Counted from the stretch's first letter, positions 48,952-58,901 are shown. The stretch: DNA of 64,000 nt from Chlorobiaceae bacterium (GCA_013334965.1 JAAXWO010000013.1:16860-80859); one strand, 5' to 3'. Notes: a model not told the origin generated them from the sequence alone. A program made the numbers and translations.

Positions 48952-50250
48952 TCAGGCGGAAGGGCTGTTTTCCTGCCTCCGCACAAAAATCCCTGCAACC
49001 ATCACGAAGAGATTGATCACCCCGACGATAAGGAACGGCGCCTTTGGGCTCATTCCGTCGAACAGGCGTCCTCCGACCATGGTGATCAGGAGAATGCCGA
49101 TTGCGCCGCTGATGTTGAATGCGCCGATAACCGCCCCCCTTGCCTCTTTCGGCGCCTCCTGGCCGATAAGCGATTGGGAGCCGAGGAACGCGCTGATCTG
49201 GCCGATGCCGAGCAGGACGAAGAAAACAGTCGACCACGTATCGAGAGGGTTTCCGATCAGCAGAAGCGAGAGGTATCCTGCAGCGGCAAATCCCATGCTC
49301 ACGGTCAGGGCCGTCACACGGTTCCACCGATCGATCAGCATCCCCATGACCGGTGCCCAGAGAAGGGCTGCAGCCTGGGAGATGATGAACATGAGGGTTC
49401 CTTTTTTTACAGCTTCTGCCGGATTCATTCCCATGGCGATGCCCGCGGTGGTACCCCAGAGAGGAATGAAGGTGCCGATGATCGCCTGGTCCCCCCTCGC
49501 AACGAACGCCGCAGCATAGGAGAGCAGGATTCGCGGATTTTTCGCGTGCACAAATCCGCTGCTCAGCAGCTTGAGTAACGGCAACCGCTCTTCGTGCCTA
49601 ATGGGCGTGCCGCCCTTAAGCCCGATTGCGAGACCTATGGCTATCAGGACGCAGATGGATGCAACAACCGCATGAGTCCAGAATCCGGCCTCGATTCCGC
49701 CAAATCCCATGGAGACCATACGTCTCGGCAAGCTGCCGAACAACTGGTTGAGCAGCACGATGCCGAGTCCGCTGAGAAACCCTGTGATGGCGATCAGCTT
49801 GCCTCTTGATTTTTCGGCGGGGTAATCGACCATGACGGTGGCAAGTCCGCTCGTGACAGCCACCACCCCGACGGCGTAGATCATTCTGTAAACGGTCAGC
49901 TCAGCGACGTTTGTCGCAATCGGATAGAGAGTATAGGCGAGTGCCAGGATCAGGAATCCCGACGCGTAGACCGGCTTGCGTCCGATACGGTCCATGATTG
50001 CCCCGGTCGGCCCGAAAAGCAGCATCGTCACGATCTCGGTCCAGAAGACAAGGTCGCCGCTGATAGTGCCCTGCATGTGGGTCGGGATGCCAAGATGCTG
50101 GTTCAGGATGTAGGCCTGTCCGATCGACACGAAGGTGATCATGCTGATCGAAAAGAAAGCTGCCGTAAGGAAGGTCCACCCATGCTTCGGGAGAACCGAA
50201 GGTGCGAGCGTTATTGGACCGATGCGATGTGTTGCTGATGCTTCCTGCAA
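48952..50250 (-). CDS. Major facilitator superfamily transporter
   Basis: A 432-aa secondary transporter with 12 predicted membrane helices in two halves of six. The MFS signature between helices 2 and 3 is seen as GPTGAIMDRIGRKPVYASGF, near residues 80-99, with a related GMLIDRWNRVTAL in the second half. The middle loop (GGTPIRHEERLPLLKL) is cytoplasmic. The substrate cannot be inferred. It is the last gene of a proA - LolD-like - MFS series on the minus strand, 74 bp after the LolD-like ATPase, and might be co-transcribed with it. Confidence 0.85.
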   Translation of the reverse strand: MQEASATHRIGPITLAPSVLPKHGWTFLTAAFFSISMITFVSIGQAYILNQHLGIPTHMQGTISGDLVFWTEIVTMLLFGPTGAIMDRIGRKPVYASGFLILALAYTLYPIATNVAELTVYRMIYAVGVVAVTSGLATVMVDYPAEKSRGKLIAITGFLSGLGIVLLNQLFGSLPRRMVSMGFGGIEAGFWTHAVVASICVLIAIGLAIGLKGGTPIRHEERLPLLKLLSSGFVHAKNPRILLSYAAAFVARGDQAIIGTFIPLWGTTAGIAMGMNPAEAVKKGTLMFIISQAAALLWAPVMGMLIDRWNRVTALTVSMGFAAAGYLSLLLIGNPLDTWSTVFFVLLGIGQISAFLGSQSLIGQEAPKEARGAVIGAFNISGAIGILLITMVGGRLFDGMSPKAPFLIVGVINLFVMVAGIFVRRQENSPSA

Positions 50251-50324
50251 AGTATTTGAAATCTTTTATGCTGGTGATTTGACGCGATGCCGAACTGAAC
50301 TGATCTTCGAACCCTGCGACCCGG

Positions 50325-51026
50325 TCAGGTTTCGATTTTTGCATTGGCGTGAAGCAACCCGTCCTGCATGTGCATGCAGCGGTCGGCCATGGCTGCATAC
50401 TCCTCATTGTGGGTTACGATGACGAAAGAGGTTCTGTGCTCCTTGCTGAGACTTGCCATGAGCTCATACAACAGGCGGCTGTTCCTGCTGTCGAGGTTAC
50501 CGCTCGGTTCGTCAGCGAGCACCAGCATGGGTTTGTTCATGAGGGCCCTTGCAATTGCCACGCGCTGCTGCTCGCCGCCAGATAGTTCGGAGGGGAGATG
50601 GTCGAACCGGGCCTTCAGGCCAAGGTTTTCGAGGAGCTCTGCGGCGCGTTTTTTTGCAGGTTTGAGTTGGCCGGTGCCGATGAACTCAGCCATGGCGACG
50701 TTCTCCAGGGCTGTGAAGTCGGAGAGCAGGTGGTGGAACTGGAAGACGAAACCGATTTTCCTGTTCCTGAACCGGGCAAGCTCCTTCCTGGACAGCATGC
50801 ACTTGTTTCCATTGAAAATAGCGTTGCCTTCAAAGAGCAACTCCCCTTCGTCAGGAGTGTCCAGCGTACCCAGCAGGTTGAGCAGGGTTGTCTTGCCGCT
50901 GCCGGAGGCCCCGATGACCGTCACCATCTCGCCTGCTCCGACAGAGAGGTCGATGCCGTCCAGGATTTTCAGCGGCGGCTGCCCCGGCAGGGCGTAAGAC
51001 TTGACGAGCTTGCGTGCTTCGAGCAT
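50325..51026 (-). CDS. LolD-type ABC transporter ATPase
   Basis: A 233-aa stand-alone nucleotide-binding subunit. Walker A is GASGSGKTTLLN near residues 37-48, the signature is LSGGEQQR, and Walker B is MLVLADEPSGNLDS with the catalytic Glu present. The LGTLDTPDEGELLFEG and RKIGFVFQFHHLLSDFTALE stretches are typical of the LolD/MacB group that extracts lipoproteins or moves substrates through FtsX-like permeases. No LolC/E permease is next to it. Its start lies 1 bp from the proA stop, implying co-transcription. A lipoprotein-release function is the default but not proven. Confidence 0.9.
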   Translation of the reverse strand: MLEARKLVKSYALPGQPPLKILDGIDLSVGAGEMVTVIGASGSGKTTLLNLLGTLDTPDEGELLFEGNAIFNGNKCMLSRKELARFRNRKIGFVFQFHHLLSDFTALENVAMAEFIGTGQLKPAKKRAAELLENLGLKARFDHLPSELSGGEQQRVAIARALMNKPMLVLADEPSGNLDSRNSRLLYELMASLSKEHRTSFVIVTHNEEYAAMADRCMHMQDGLLHANAKIET

Positions 51027-51027
51027 A

Positions 51028-52299
51028 TCAGGCGGGCCTTATCTGTCCCTGACCGTTCACGAGCCACTTGTAGCTGGTCAGTTCCCTGAGGCCCATCGGA
51101 CCTCTTGCGTGAAGCTTCTGGGTACTGATCCCGATCTCTGCGCCGAGCCCGAACTGCGCTCCGTCGGTGAACGCCGTTGAGGCATTCGCATAGACGGCAG
51201 CCGCGTCGACCCTTTTCATGAATGTATCGATCACGGCCTGGTCCGAGGCGATAACAGCTTCGCTGTGTTTCGAGCTGTGGTGCGCAATGTGGTCGAGCGC
51301 CTCTTCAAGGTCGTTCACGGTTTTGATCGACATCTTCAGGGAGAGGAACTCCGTGCCGAAGTGTTCCGGGCTGGCCATCTGCAGAAGCTCTTCAGGATAC
51401 CTTCCCATCAGTTTGAAGTACGCCGGTTCGTCTGCGAACAGCATCACCATCTTCTCTTCGAGGGGTTCGACAAGCACAGGCAGGTCGTCGATCCGGTCGC
51501 GATGCACGATCAGCGTGTCGAGCGCGTTGCAGACGCTCGGCCGCCTTGTCTTGGCGTTGAATACGATCTCCCGCCCCTTCATCAGGTCGCCGCTCCTGTC
51601 GAAGTAGGTATGGACTATGCCTGCGCCGGTTTCGATCACCGGCACGGTCGAATTCTTCCGGACGAAATCGATGAGCTGCTGGCTGCCCCTCGGGATGATG
51701 ACATCGATGAACCCCATGGCGTTGAGCATGATATTGGCGGCTTCACGTTCGGCCGGCAGCAGGTAGATCATCTCGGTGTCCATTCCGCACTCCTTCAGCA
51801 CGGACCGGATCAGCTCCACGATGGCGATGTTCGAGAATGCAGCATCGCTTCCCCCTTTCAGCACGGTCGCGTTACCCGATTTCAGGCAGAGCGAGAAGAC
51901 GTCGAAGGTCACGTTCGGCCTGGACTCGTAAATGATGCCGATGACGCCGAGGGGCACGGTCACCTTTTTCAGCTCAAGCCCGTTGGGTACCGTGCGTTCT
52001 TCAAGCACGATGTCGAGCGGGGAGGGAAGCGCCGCCACGTTCCTGATGTCCGAGGCGATCGACAAGAGCCGCGATTCGTTCAGGAGAAGCCTGTCGTAGC
52101 GGGGATCGGCGGGGTCCATCCGCGCGAGGTCTTTGCCGTTCGCTTCGAGGATCGCCCCTGCAGCGCCCGGAATCCGGTCCGCAAGCGTAACGAGCATGGC
52201 GTTGATGGCCGACTCCTGAATGGTCACGATGTTGCGGCTGGCGCCCTGTACGGCTTTCAGTCGTTCGACAATGGCTTCGTATTCGGTCATGGCAGGCAA
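51028..52299 (-). CDS. proA: Gamma-glutamyl phosphate reductase
   Basis: An NADPH-dependent enzyme making glutamate 5-semialdehyde, the second step of proline synthesis. The 423-aa aldehyde-dehydrogenase-fold protein has [20 protein letters not shown] (residues about 101-120), [21 protein letters not shown] and the catalytic Cys in [14 protein letters not shown], and ends [13 protein letters not shown], a ProA signature. A second ATG three codons in is an equally good start. proB is not adjacent. The LolD-like ATPase overlaps the end of the transcript. Confidence 0.95.
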   Translation of the reverse strand: MPAMTEYEAIVERLKAVQGASRNIVTIQESAINAMLVTLADRIPGAAGAILEANGKDLARMDPADPRYDRLLLNESRLLSIASDIRNVAALPSPLDIVLEERTVPNGLELKKVTVPLGVIGIIYESRPNVTFDVFSLCLKSGNATVLKGGSDAAFSNIAIVELIRSVLKECGMDTEMIYLLPAEREAANIMLNAMGFIDVIIPRGSQQLIDFVRKNSTVPVIETGAGIVHTYFDRSGDLMKGREIVFNAKTRRPSVCNALDTLIVHRDRIDDLPVLVEPLEEKMVMLFADEPAYFKLMGRYPEELLQMASPEHFGTEFLSLKMSIKTVNDLEEALDHIAHHSSKHSEAVIASDQAVIDTFMKRVDAAAVYANASTAFTDGAQFGLGAEIGISTQKLHARGPMGLRELTSYKWLVNGQGQIRPA

Positions 52300-52664
52300 C
52301 TCCTTTTAAGGGGATTGGTGATTGATCAACGATGAAAAAGATACTCATAATTAAGACACCTCCACAATTCCTGACGCCGAGGAGTAACAAGCTGATGAGA
52401 TAAAGATCATTTTGGATGATGAGGTCCGTAATTGCCAGAGGGGCCTCCGGGGGGCCATGAACAGCTGAAATTGCGGCGGAGGGCACGAGGGGAATAGCCG
52501 TAAGGATGCCGGAATAAAGAGGTGGCGAGGAGGCCGGTGTGTCTGCAGGAATTGAAACGGGGGTATTACAATCAGAAAAAAAACATGCCTGCAACAAGGA
52601 TACCACACATCCTGTAGCAGGCATGTTTATCACACACTACGTAGCTGTCGATCGACGGAGATGA
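52300..52664. other. Intergenic region upstream of proA
   Basis: 365 bp without a credible gene. It contains the terminator of the cytochrome-porin gene at its right end and must contain the proA promoter at the left. A G/C-rich stretch near 52438-52456 is the only other feature noticed. Confidence 0.5.
52581..52628 (-). terminator. Hairpin after the cytochrome-porin gene
   Basis: AAACATGCCTGC and GCAGGCATGTTT pair perfectly (12 bp), with an inner AGGAT/ATCCT stem in the loop. On the minus strand it is followed by a TTTTTT run, so it acts as the terminator of the gene ending at 52665. Confidence 0.88.
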
Positions 52665-53933
52665 TTAAAAACCAACCTGGGTAAACAGCTGGAACGATGT
52701 CGGAGCTGAATACGAAGAGATTTTTCTGTCATGGCTGACATTAACGTACTCAAGGCCGATTTTGGCGTTGGGCCTCAGCATGACAGCCACTGCAGGAATG
52801 ATTTTTTTCATGGTGCCGTTGTAATCGTCCTTCAGGTACTCATAACGCATGATGCCGATAAGCCAGGGATAGAACCAGTAATCGCCCTCAAGCGAATAAG
52901 CAGTTCTTTTCCCGTAGTTGATGCTCTTGTCGTTTTCATCGAGCACTTCGTTAAAGTGAGCGTACTGGGCAAGAATGCGCAATGCTCCATATGTAGCCTC
53001 TATGTCAGCTGAATAAACGGTATTGGTCAAGCCGGCAAGATCTTCCTGCGTAGCAGGTTGGGCGCCTTTGACGGAATTGAAGAGGTTGACCCCAAAGGTT
53101 ATTGCGTTGTCCATGCCGATGTGTTCGATGCCATGAGTGCCGCCTACGCCGCTGAGAAGTCCATGACCTCCGATCTTGTAGGTCGCACGGACATATTTTG
53201 AATCGCCCGCGTTCCCCACGTCTTCAGGATCTTCGGTTGAATTTCTACCGATACCAGCCGACAGGCTGTAACCTCCCGACTTCCCGGTATCGCCGGCATA
53301 CCTGATTTCTGCGCCTCTTGAGATGCTTGGCATGGTAGTGGTATATCCATCACGTTTCCATCCCGGCCTGGCGGAGAGGAGTACCATTTTCTCCGTGATG
53401 CCTACCTCGCCGAGGACAAGGTTCAGGCCTGGCCTGAATGTCCACATCAGGTTGAGCTTTCCCCATTCGACTCCGCCCTCGTTGATTGCGAAGTCACCGA
53501 AATAGGTGATCTGCTCTGTAATCGTTCCTGCGAAGAATGTTTCCAGATCCTCGACGATCTTTGTTTCCTCGAAACTGCCAGAAACCTTGTCTTTGGGAGT
53601 ATAAGCCCTGATTTTACCCAGGAAACCGATTGTCGGCATGTTGGGCATGTCTGATGGCCAGATCGCATCCGGGAAAACATTTTTGTAAGACTCCTGGCCG
53701 AGCTTGATCGGTTCTTCCTTCACCATGTCCTCGTCCTGCCCGGCAGGGAAACGATAACCGTTGTTCCTGAACGCTTCACCGAATCCATTCCTGATAGGGA
53801 AGGCGACATGGCATGTGGTGCAGGCCGTATGGTATTTTCTGGCAAATACAGGTAATGCAGATGCATCTATGCTCAGTAAGAGAATAGGCACCATACAAGC
53901 CAGGAACGCAGATAGCTGGTACAGTTTTTTCAT
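52665..53933 (-). CDS. Fused monoheme cytochrome c-porin (Cyc2-like)
   Basis: A 422-aa exported protein. The signal peptide (residues about 1-26, YQLSAFLACMVPILLLSIDA) is followed at once by a heme c site, Cys38-x-x-Cys41-His42, in FARKYHTACTTCHVAFP and then FGEAFRNNGYRFP. From about residue 80 to the end the sequence alternates polar and hydrophobic residues, as in an outer-membrane barrel, and it closes with a terminal Phe (SFQLFTQVGF). This plan, one N-terminal heme feeding a porin, is that of Cyc2, the outer-membrane Fe(II) oxidase of iron oxidisers, known also in some Chlorobi. Related cytochrome-porins of unknown role exist, so iron oxidation is only one possibility. Monocistronic. Confidence 0.78.
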   Translation of the reverse strand: MKKLYQLSAFLACMVPILLLSIDASALPVFARKYHTACTTCHVAFPIRNGFGEAFRNNGYRFPAGQDEDMVKEEPIKLGQESYKNVFPDAIWPSDMPNMPTIGFLGKIRAYTPKDKVSGSFEETKIVEDLETFFAGTITEQITYFGDFAINEGGVEWGKLNLMWTFRPGLNLVLGEVGITEKMVLLSARPGWKRDGYTTTMPSISRGAEIRYAGDTGKSGGYSLSAGIGRNSTEDPEDVGNAGDSKYVRATYKIGGHGLLSGVGGTHGIEHIGMDNAITFGVNLFNSVKGAQPATQEDLAGLTNTVYSADIEATYGALRILAQYAHFNEVLDENDKSINYGKRTAYSLEGDYWFYPWLIGIMRYEYLKDDYNGTMKKIIPAVAVMLRPNAKIGLEYVNVSHDRKISSYSAPTSFQLFTQVGF

Positions 53934-54751
53934 AAACGACTCCTTTTTTTTTGTGATGGGACGTAAGGGTTACTTCGGGAAATCGATCCGATGATTGCTT
54001 TCCGAAACTTGCTGACCGATGAAGCTTCAGCTTCTTGAGATGCAATCTTAACAATCGTTAACAGCTGCTTGATACGATGTCATAAGGAGACGCGCAATCA
54101 GCAAAGGTATTGATGGCGTTTATCCGGACAACGGGGAATAGTGTGCTTTTTTGACTCAGAGTGATCGATGGCTTGTTACTCTGAAGCCCTGGTATATCGC
54201 ATCGGGTATCATCCAGACAGGGTCCACGCGAAGCGAAAAGTGCGGAACTGTCTGAACGTGTGACAATCAAGAAAGACCGTAGAAAACAGATGTCACCGTT
54301 CGGTTGAACGGGATTTACAGTTAGACATGCTGTTAATTTGACTCTTTGTTCAGTCGATTACTCCACACGCAGCTATTTTACAGCTGTTTGAGGATCCGTA
54401 ATATAGTTGCAGAGTATACGTGAGTAATTTAAGTAAATTTTAATTTTATTTAAATCATTTTTAAAGAATAGCTAAAGTATTTGAAGAAATTTTAGTGTCG
54501 AGTTCTCTACTGTGTTGGTCGGTTGTGAAGTATTCGTTGAGGAAAAAAATCAAGACGGACGGACTGGATGGTTCTTTCTAACTGTATTATTTACTGTTGG
54601 ATAAAGTCTTTTTGTGCGATCGCGTAGATATAGGAGCAGGATTTATCTGAGCTGAATTAGTACTGTGAAAAGTATTTACTGGAGCAGAGGCGGGGAGCGT
54701 ACGTTTAATAAATAATTAAAGTTCAGTGGGCGCCCGGTCGCTATTTTGCTG

Positions 54752-54790
54752 CGCCAGGCAGGTGCGAAAACCATGAGCTGGCGTTTTTTT
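54752..54790 (+). terminator. Orphan intrinsic terminator (possible small RNA end)
   Basis: CGCCAG pairs with CTGGCG, with an inner GGT-GCGAAA-ACC stem, followed by seven Ts on the plus strand. No coding gene ends upstream on this strand for about 2 kb, so it may end an unannotated non-coding transcript. Confidence 0.6.
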
Positions 54791-55271
54791 GCGATAATTT
54801 GCTCTGACGCTATCGGTACAATTGCTATCAGCGAAATATCCTGAGCCATGTATATAGATGTGCAACGAGTTTTTGCCGGATTTGTGCCGACATGAGGAAC
54901 CGGCTTGTTAATGTAAATACCGGGAAGTACAACGGTTGTGCAGGCTCAACAGAATATTGCTTTGCGGGGACCATTTGCGGGGACCATCTTAGGTTCTGTT
55001 TATTTAACTCGTGAAGTAATATATTGAAGCGATACAGCAGGACAGGGTTATGACGCGTATGCATTCCGTGAAACAGTTTCTTAACAGACATCCGGATGGG
55101 AATTCCGGACGCAGCTTTGACCTGTGACGGTTCCTGTGATAATGATTCCGTCTGTCTGTCAAGACTTTCCGGATATATTTCCCCCTTGTTCCGATCTCTC
55201 TTTTCAATTGAGTTTTACCCCTGCCATTCAATGGCATGGAGGGGACTAAGCCATAAGCACTTATTCATTTG

Positions 55272-55294
55272 ACGGCGTTGGAATATCACGCCGT
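55272..55294 (+). promoter_or_regulatory. Leader hairpin of the caspase-like gene
   Basis: ACGGCGT (55272-55278) and ACGCCGT (55288-55294) pair perfectly across a 9-nt loop, 70 bp before the start codon. No T run follows, so it is a dyad or leader structure rather than a clear terminator. Confidence 0.4.
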
Positions 55295-55365
55295 ATCCTG
55301 ACGTTACGACGAATCGAAGTTGACTTCGCATTACTCGACAAAATTTAAACAAGGGAGGGTAAGTT

Positions 55366-57054
55366 ATGAAAAAATCAATTTTTACCATGATGATCGCTGC
55401 TATTCTCACCACGCTTGCCGTTCCGGCATATGCAGTGGCGCAGAAAAAGGCGCTCATCGTCTACCACAACGACTGGGGTGGAGCTCCCAACGCCCTGAAA
55501 ATGGAGCTTCAGGGTCGAGGCTATACCGTAACGTTGACCGACAATGCATCACAGGGTTTGACAGCGTTGAGCAATCTCTCGAACACACTGGCTTCCGGTG
55601 ACAATCTTCTGGTATATCTTGCTGGCCACGGTTCCGATCCACGTATCAACCGAAACGACATTTCGAAGGCGACAGCCGCCAGCCATTTCGTTCAGTTCAA
55701 TTCCGGAATACTTTATGTCAGCCAGACAGCCCCGCTTTTCGAAAAGATCGCCAACAAGGGTGTCAGCCTGAAGGTTATTGACGGAAGCTGCAACGGCGGT
55801 GAATCGGTTCTGTACGGCATGGGACAGAAGTATACCATTATGTCGACGACCGGTGTTTACTCTCCCGGCCTCACCAGTTTTCCGGCACCGTCGAACGCAA
55901 TCAGCAAGGACTCCAAGCCGGGGGCTTTCGGGTTATGGTGGGAGCCTCACCAGACCGCAAGCTGGATGAACGGTGAAATCGTCTCCTACGTGCCGGAACG
56001 CATCAACCAGCGCCTGTTCAGGAACGACAATACCGACATCGCCAACCTTTCGTTGTTCCTGAGACCTTCGATCGGTATTCTCACCAGTCTCGATCTGGGT
56101 GGCTGGAATCTGCACTATCAGTATTGCTACCTCTATCGTTTTATCTATCCTGACGATTATGCGACGCTGGATGCTTCCGAAAAATCGAAGTTCACCAACA
56201 GCTACCAGACGTATATCGACTCGATGCATTCGTATTACAATCCGTCGGCGCAGTTCTACAACAAACTCGACAGCTACCTGAGCAACTCGTCGCTTCTCAA
56301 TTCCGCGGCTGCAGTCTATGCATCGAACTACGACAAGGCCTGGAAGACCCTGGCCAACGATCCGACGTGGAACGTCACTGGTGATCCAGGCAAATACGCA
56401 TCGAAAATGAAAGGTATCACCCCGGATGCATACACAGGGAGCGCAGGATTTCTCAAGATGGCCGGTGAGATCGATTTTCTCATGACGGTGCTCCAGACAG
56501 GTTATGCACAGCAGGAGGCTTTGCTCAGCCAGATTGACGCAGCAGCCAAGGATACCTATGGCCCGGCCAAAATAGCTGAACTGGTCAAGTTGACTCCGGT
56601 GAAACGCTCCTGGCCGCCGGAACCCGGTGAATCGGTCAATAAGTTCAACCTGTTCGAGAGGTCGGTGATGAGGAAAGTCGACCTTATCGACAACCAGCTC
56701 AGGATCGACAGACGAACACTTTTGATGAGACCCACACAGATGGCGCCGATCAACCCGAACCTGATCCGGGTTTCCGGGCCCAGGAGGTCCGAAGCGGAGA
56801 ACACGCTCAACCTGAACGTCCAGAAGTACCAGTCCAGCTTCAAGACGACGGTCAGTGCTGAAAAGGTTGGTATCTCAGCCGCTTTGATCGATTCAATGAA
56901 GAAGCAGAAACTCGAGGAGCTTATCGGCAAGTTCAAGGCCATTTCACCAACCCTTTACTATGCTGAAGGGCGTATCAGCTTCCTGCTTTCAATCGTGGAA
57001 GATGCGATCGGAAAGGTGCAGGGCGCCGGAAGTTCCAGCCAGGATCAGCTCTGA
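55366..57054 (+). CDS. Secreted caspase-like (clan CD) cysteine protease domain protein
   Basis: A 562-aa exported protein. The signal peptide (IFTMMIAAILTTLAVPAYAV) ends near residue 25. Residues about 27-215 look like a caspase/gingipain-type hydrolase: strand KKALIVYHND, then NLLVYLAGHGSDP with His88 at a strand end before Gly, and LKVIDGSCNGGESVLYG with Cys142 after a hydrophobic strand, the His-Gly and Cys dyad layout of clan CD. The remaining 350 residues are helix-rich and unrecognised (SEKSKFTNSYQTYIDSMHSY, KKQKLEELIGKFKAISPTLY). A GGGAGG ribosome site precedes the ATG. It lies near the giant surface protein gene and could process surface proteins. The dyad is seen; proteolysis is inferred. 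Confidence 0.7.
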   Translation: MKKSIFTMMIAAILTTLAVPAYAVAQKKALIVYHNDWGGAPNALKMELQGRGYTVTLTDNASQGLTALSNLSNTLASGDNLLVYLAGHGSDPRINRNDISKATAASHFVQFNSGILYVSQTAPLFEKIANKGVSLKVIDGSCNGGESVLYGMGQKYTIMSTTGVYSPGLTSFPAPSNAISKDSKPGAFGLWWEPHQTASWMNGEIVSYVPERINQRLFRNDNTDIANLSLFLRPSIGILTSLDLGGWNLHYQYCYLYRFIYPDDYATLDASEKSKFTNSYQTYIDSMHSYYNPSAQFYNKLDSYLSNSSLLNSAAAVYASNYDKAWKTLANDPTWNVTGDPGKYASKMKGITPDAYTGSAGFLKMAGEIDFLMTVLQTGYAQQEALLSQIDAAAKDTYGPAKIAELVKLTPVKRSWPPEPGESVNKFNLFERSVMRKVDLIDNQLRIDRRTLLMRPTQMAPINPNLIRVSGPRRSEAENTLNLNVQKYQSSFKTTVSAEKVGISAALIDSMKKQKLEELIGKFKAISPTLYYAEGRISFLLSIVEDAIGKVQGAGSSSQDQL

Positions 57055-57109
57055 TCCCTGCCTGGCCACATTAAAACGAGGTCGCTGCGGTGATGAGGCG
57101 AGTCTGAAA

Positions 57110-57166
57110 AAAGGGGAGCTGCATGAGGTCCGGGAATCTGATCCCGGTTTCATGCAGCTCCCCTTT
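57110..57166. terminator. Long 17-bp hairpin between convergent genes
   Basis: Perfect arms of 17 nt (57110-57126 and 57150-57166), A-rich outside on the left and TTT on the right. An inner CCGGGA/TCCCGG stem gives a very stable bidirectional terminator for the caspase-like gene and gldA. Confidence 0.9.
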
Positions 57167-57325
57167 CTGCTTCATTTGCTGCCATCATGTTGTCGCGGAT
57201 TTCGGTTTTTTACAGTCCCGGAATTTATGCGGTATCGGCACATTCAATGCGTCGATCGGTTGGTCCCTTCACCCCGGTGTCCTTATGACAGTCCGGACGA
57301 TCACAAGGCAGCCATACTGATCTGA

Positions 57326-58438
57326 TCAGCAGCAAGGCCGTCCTTTCCTTTCTGTGCCGATGGCGTCTGCGGCCAGCATGGCATGCAGGACCCTTTCCGG
57401 TGTCATTATTCCCGCTTCGTGATGAATGGACGAGGTGGGCTCACACGCTTTCACCGCCGCCAGCATCAGTCGATTGCGTTCGATGTCTGCAAGCCCGACA
57501 TCGGCAAGGGTTGTGGGTAGTCCGATCTCTTCGCAGAAAGCGTATGCCCTGGCTGTTTCATCAGGGTCGGCATCCGAAAGCTGAAGGCCAGCCAACGTTC
57601 CGAAAGCCACTTTTTCGCCGTGGTAGAAAGCGTGGGTCTCCTCAAGCGCGGTCAGTCCGTTGTGAATGGCGTGGGCGCTCGCCAGGCCGCCGCTTTCAAA
57701 CCCGATTCCGCTCAACAGGATATTTGCCTCCACGATCCTCTCCAATGCAGGTGTTACGATCTGCTGGCCAGCGGCAATGATTGCTAAAGAGCCATAGTCG
57801 AGGAGCGTATCATAACAAAGCCTCGCCAGGTTGAGTCCGGCCAGGGTGCCAAGTCCTCCGCATTCGTTTTTCGACTGTGTGTCGCTGCAGGATTTCGCTT
57901 CGAACCATGTCGCCAGCGCGTCCCCCATTCCTGCAACGAGAAAACGGACAGGAGCCTTTGCTATGATTTCCGTGTCCACAAGGACAGCAGCCGGGCTCAT
58001 TCGCTGGTAATGGACCGATTCGAATACTCCCCGCTCCGAATAGAGTACGGCACAGCCGCTGCATGGCGCATCGGTTGACGCTATGGTGGGAATGACGATG
58101 ACCGGGACACCGGCCCGGTCGCCGGCGATTTTGGCGGTATCGATCGCTTTTCCGCCCCCCATGGCCACGACCACATCGATGTCATGATCTCGGACGATAA
58201 CCGCGAGTCGGGCGAGCTCAACTTCACAACACTCTCCGCCGAACGGTTCGACGATCAGAGAGTTTGATGAGAGGTCAATGCCGCTGTCGTGAAGGATAAT
58301 TCTCTGCGCTGAGGTCGATGCGAGAACGAGTCCCCGCTTGCCGAACAGTTGTACAAGATCGGGCAACTCGCCGAGCGTACCGACACCCTGGATGTACTTG
58401 CCGGGAAACAGGGCTTTTTTGAACAAGGTGTTTTTCAT
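57326..58438 (-). CDS. gldA: Glycerol dehydrogenase
   Basis: An NAD- and metal-dependent oxidoreductase converting glycerol to dihydroxyacetone (group III alcohol dehydrogenase). The 370-aa protein has the NAD loop VVAMGGGKAIDTAK near residues 90-103, IPTIASTDAPCSGCAVLY, metal ligands Asp in GMGDALATWFEAK and His in ASAHAIHNGL and FYHGEKVAFG, all as in GldA. The last residues (GRPCC) are unusual but harmless. It is transcribed alone, opposite to both neighbours. Glycerol use or osmotic adjustment are the likely roles. Confidence 0.93.
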   Translation of the reverse strand: MKNTLFKKALFPGKYIQGVGTLGELPDLVQLFGKRGLVLASTSAQRIILHDSGIDLSSNSLIVEPFGGECCEVELARLAVIVRDHDIDVVVAMGGGKAIDTAKIAGDRAGVPVIVIPTIASTDAPCSGCAVLYSERGVFESVHYQRMSPAAVLVDTEIIAKAPVRFLVAGMGDALATWFEAKSCSDTQSKNECGGLGTLAGLNLARLCYDTLLDYGSLAIIAAGQQIVTPALERIVEANILLSGIGFESGGLASAHAIHNGLTALEETHAFYHGEKVAFGTLAGLQLSDADPDETARAYAFCEEIGLPTTLADVGLADIERNRLMLAAVKACEPTSSIHHEAGIMTPERVLHAMLAADAIGTERKGRPCC

Positions 58439-58901
58439 CGAATATGGTCACTTCGTTTACAGGTGGCAGGCATAGGTCAATAAAATACCAATTACTTCTG
58501 ATGGCTCAATACATATCCGGGGTGATTACTGCACATGAAGGATCAACAGTTGTTGATATTTGCGCAATCGGGCACTTCCTTCTGGTTTCCGACCCTGTTC
58601 TTCGAGTTGAGAACACTGCCCGGAGATATCCTGCGTCCGAATCCTGCAGATCGGCCAGTCTCCTGATTCGGGCTCATTGAGAACAATGAAGAATCATCAG
58701 CTTCATTTATCTGTCTCATGCCAATCATAAAAGCCACTTGAACGAAACTTCTGGGATGAAGTATATGTAGTTACTAAATTATTAATAATGATGTATAGGG
58801 TGCGCTATGTGTCCGTATATTACTTTTAAATGATGTCATGAATATATGTGTTGAATCGGTTTGGAAGTTGTGAGAATGACGTAAAAAACCGGGTTGATGT
58901 T
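58439..58901. other. Divergent intergenic region gldA / giant surface protein
   Basis: 463 bp with no credible gene. GC falls steadily towards the start of the giant gene, with AT-rich runs around 58765-58850 that probably hold its promoter. The ribosome site is weak (GGGTTGATGTT before the ATG). No hairpin or repeat was noticed. Confidence 0.45.

Larger units (their letters stand above)
53934..55365. other. 1.4-kb AT-rich region without credible genes
   Basis: The longest non-coding stretch in the window, with markedly lower GC than its surroundings (worst at 54410-54500). Short frames on the minus strand (54058-54270, 54828-55091) have unconvincing composition and no ribosome sites. Elements seen: an intrinsic terminator at 54752-54790, a 13-bp direct duplication (TTTGCGGGGACCA twice, 54961-54986), and a hairpin at 55272-55294 in the leader of the next gene. 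No transposase remnant was recognised. Confidence 0.6.

Noticed and set aside
54058..55091. Short minus-strand frames in the AT-rich gap (54058-54270, 54828-55091)
   Set aside because: No ribosome sites, no recognisable domains, and composition unlike the surrounding genes.
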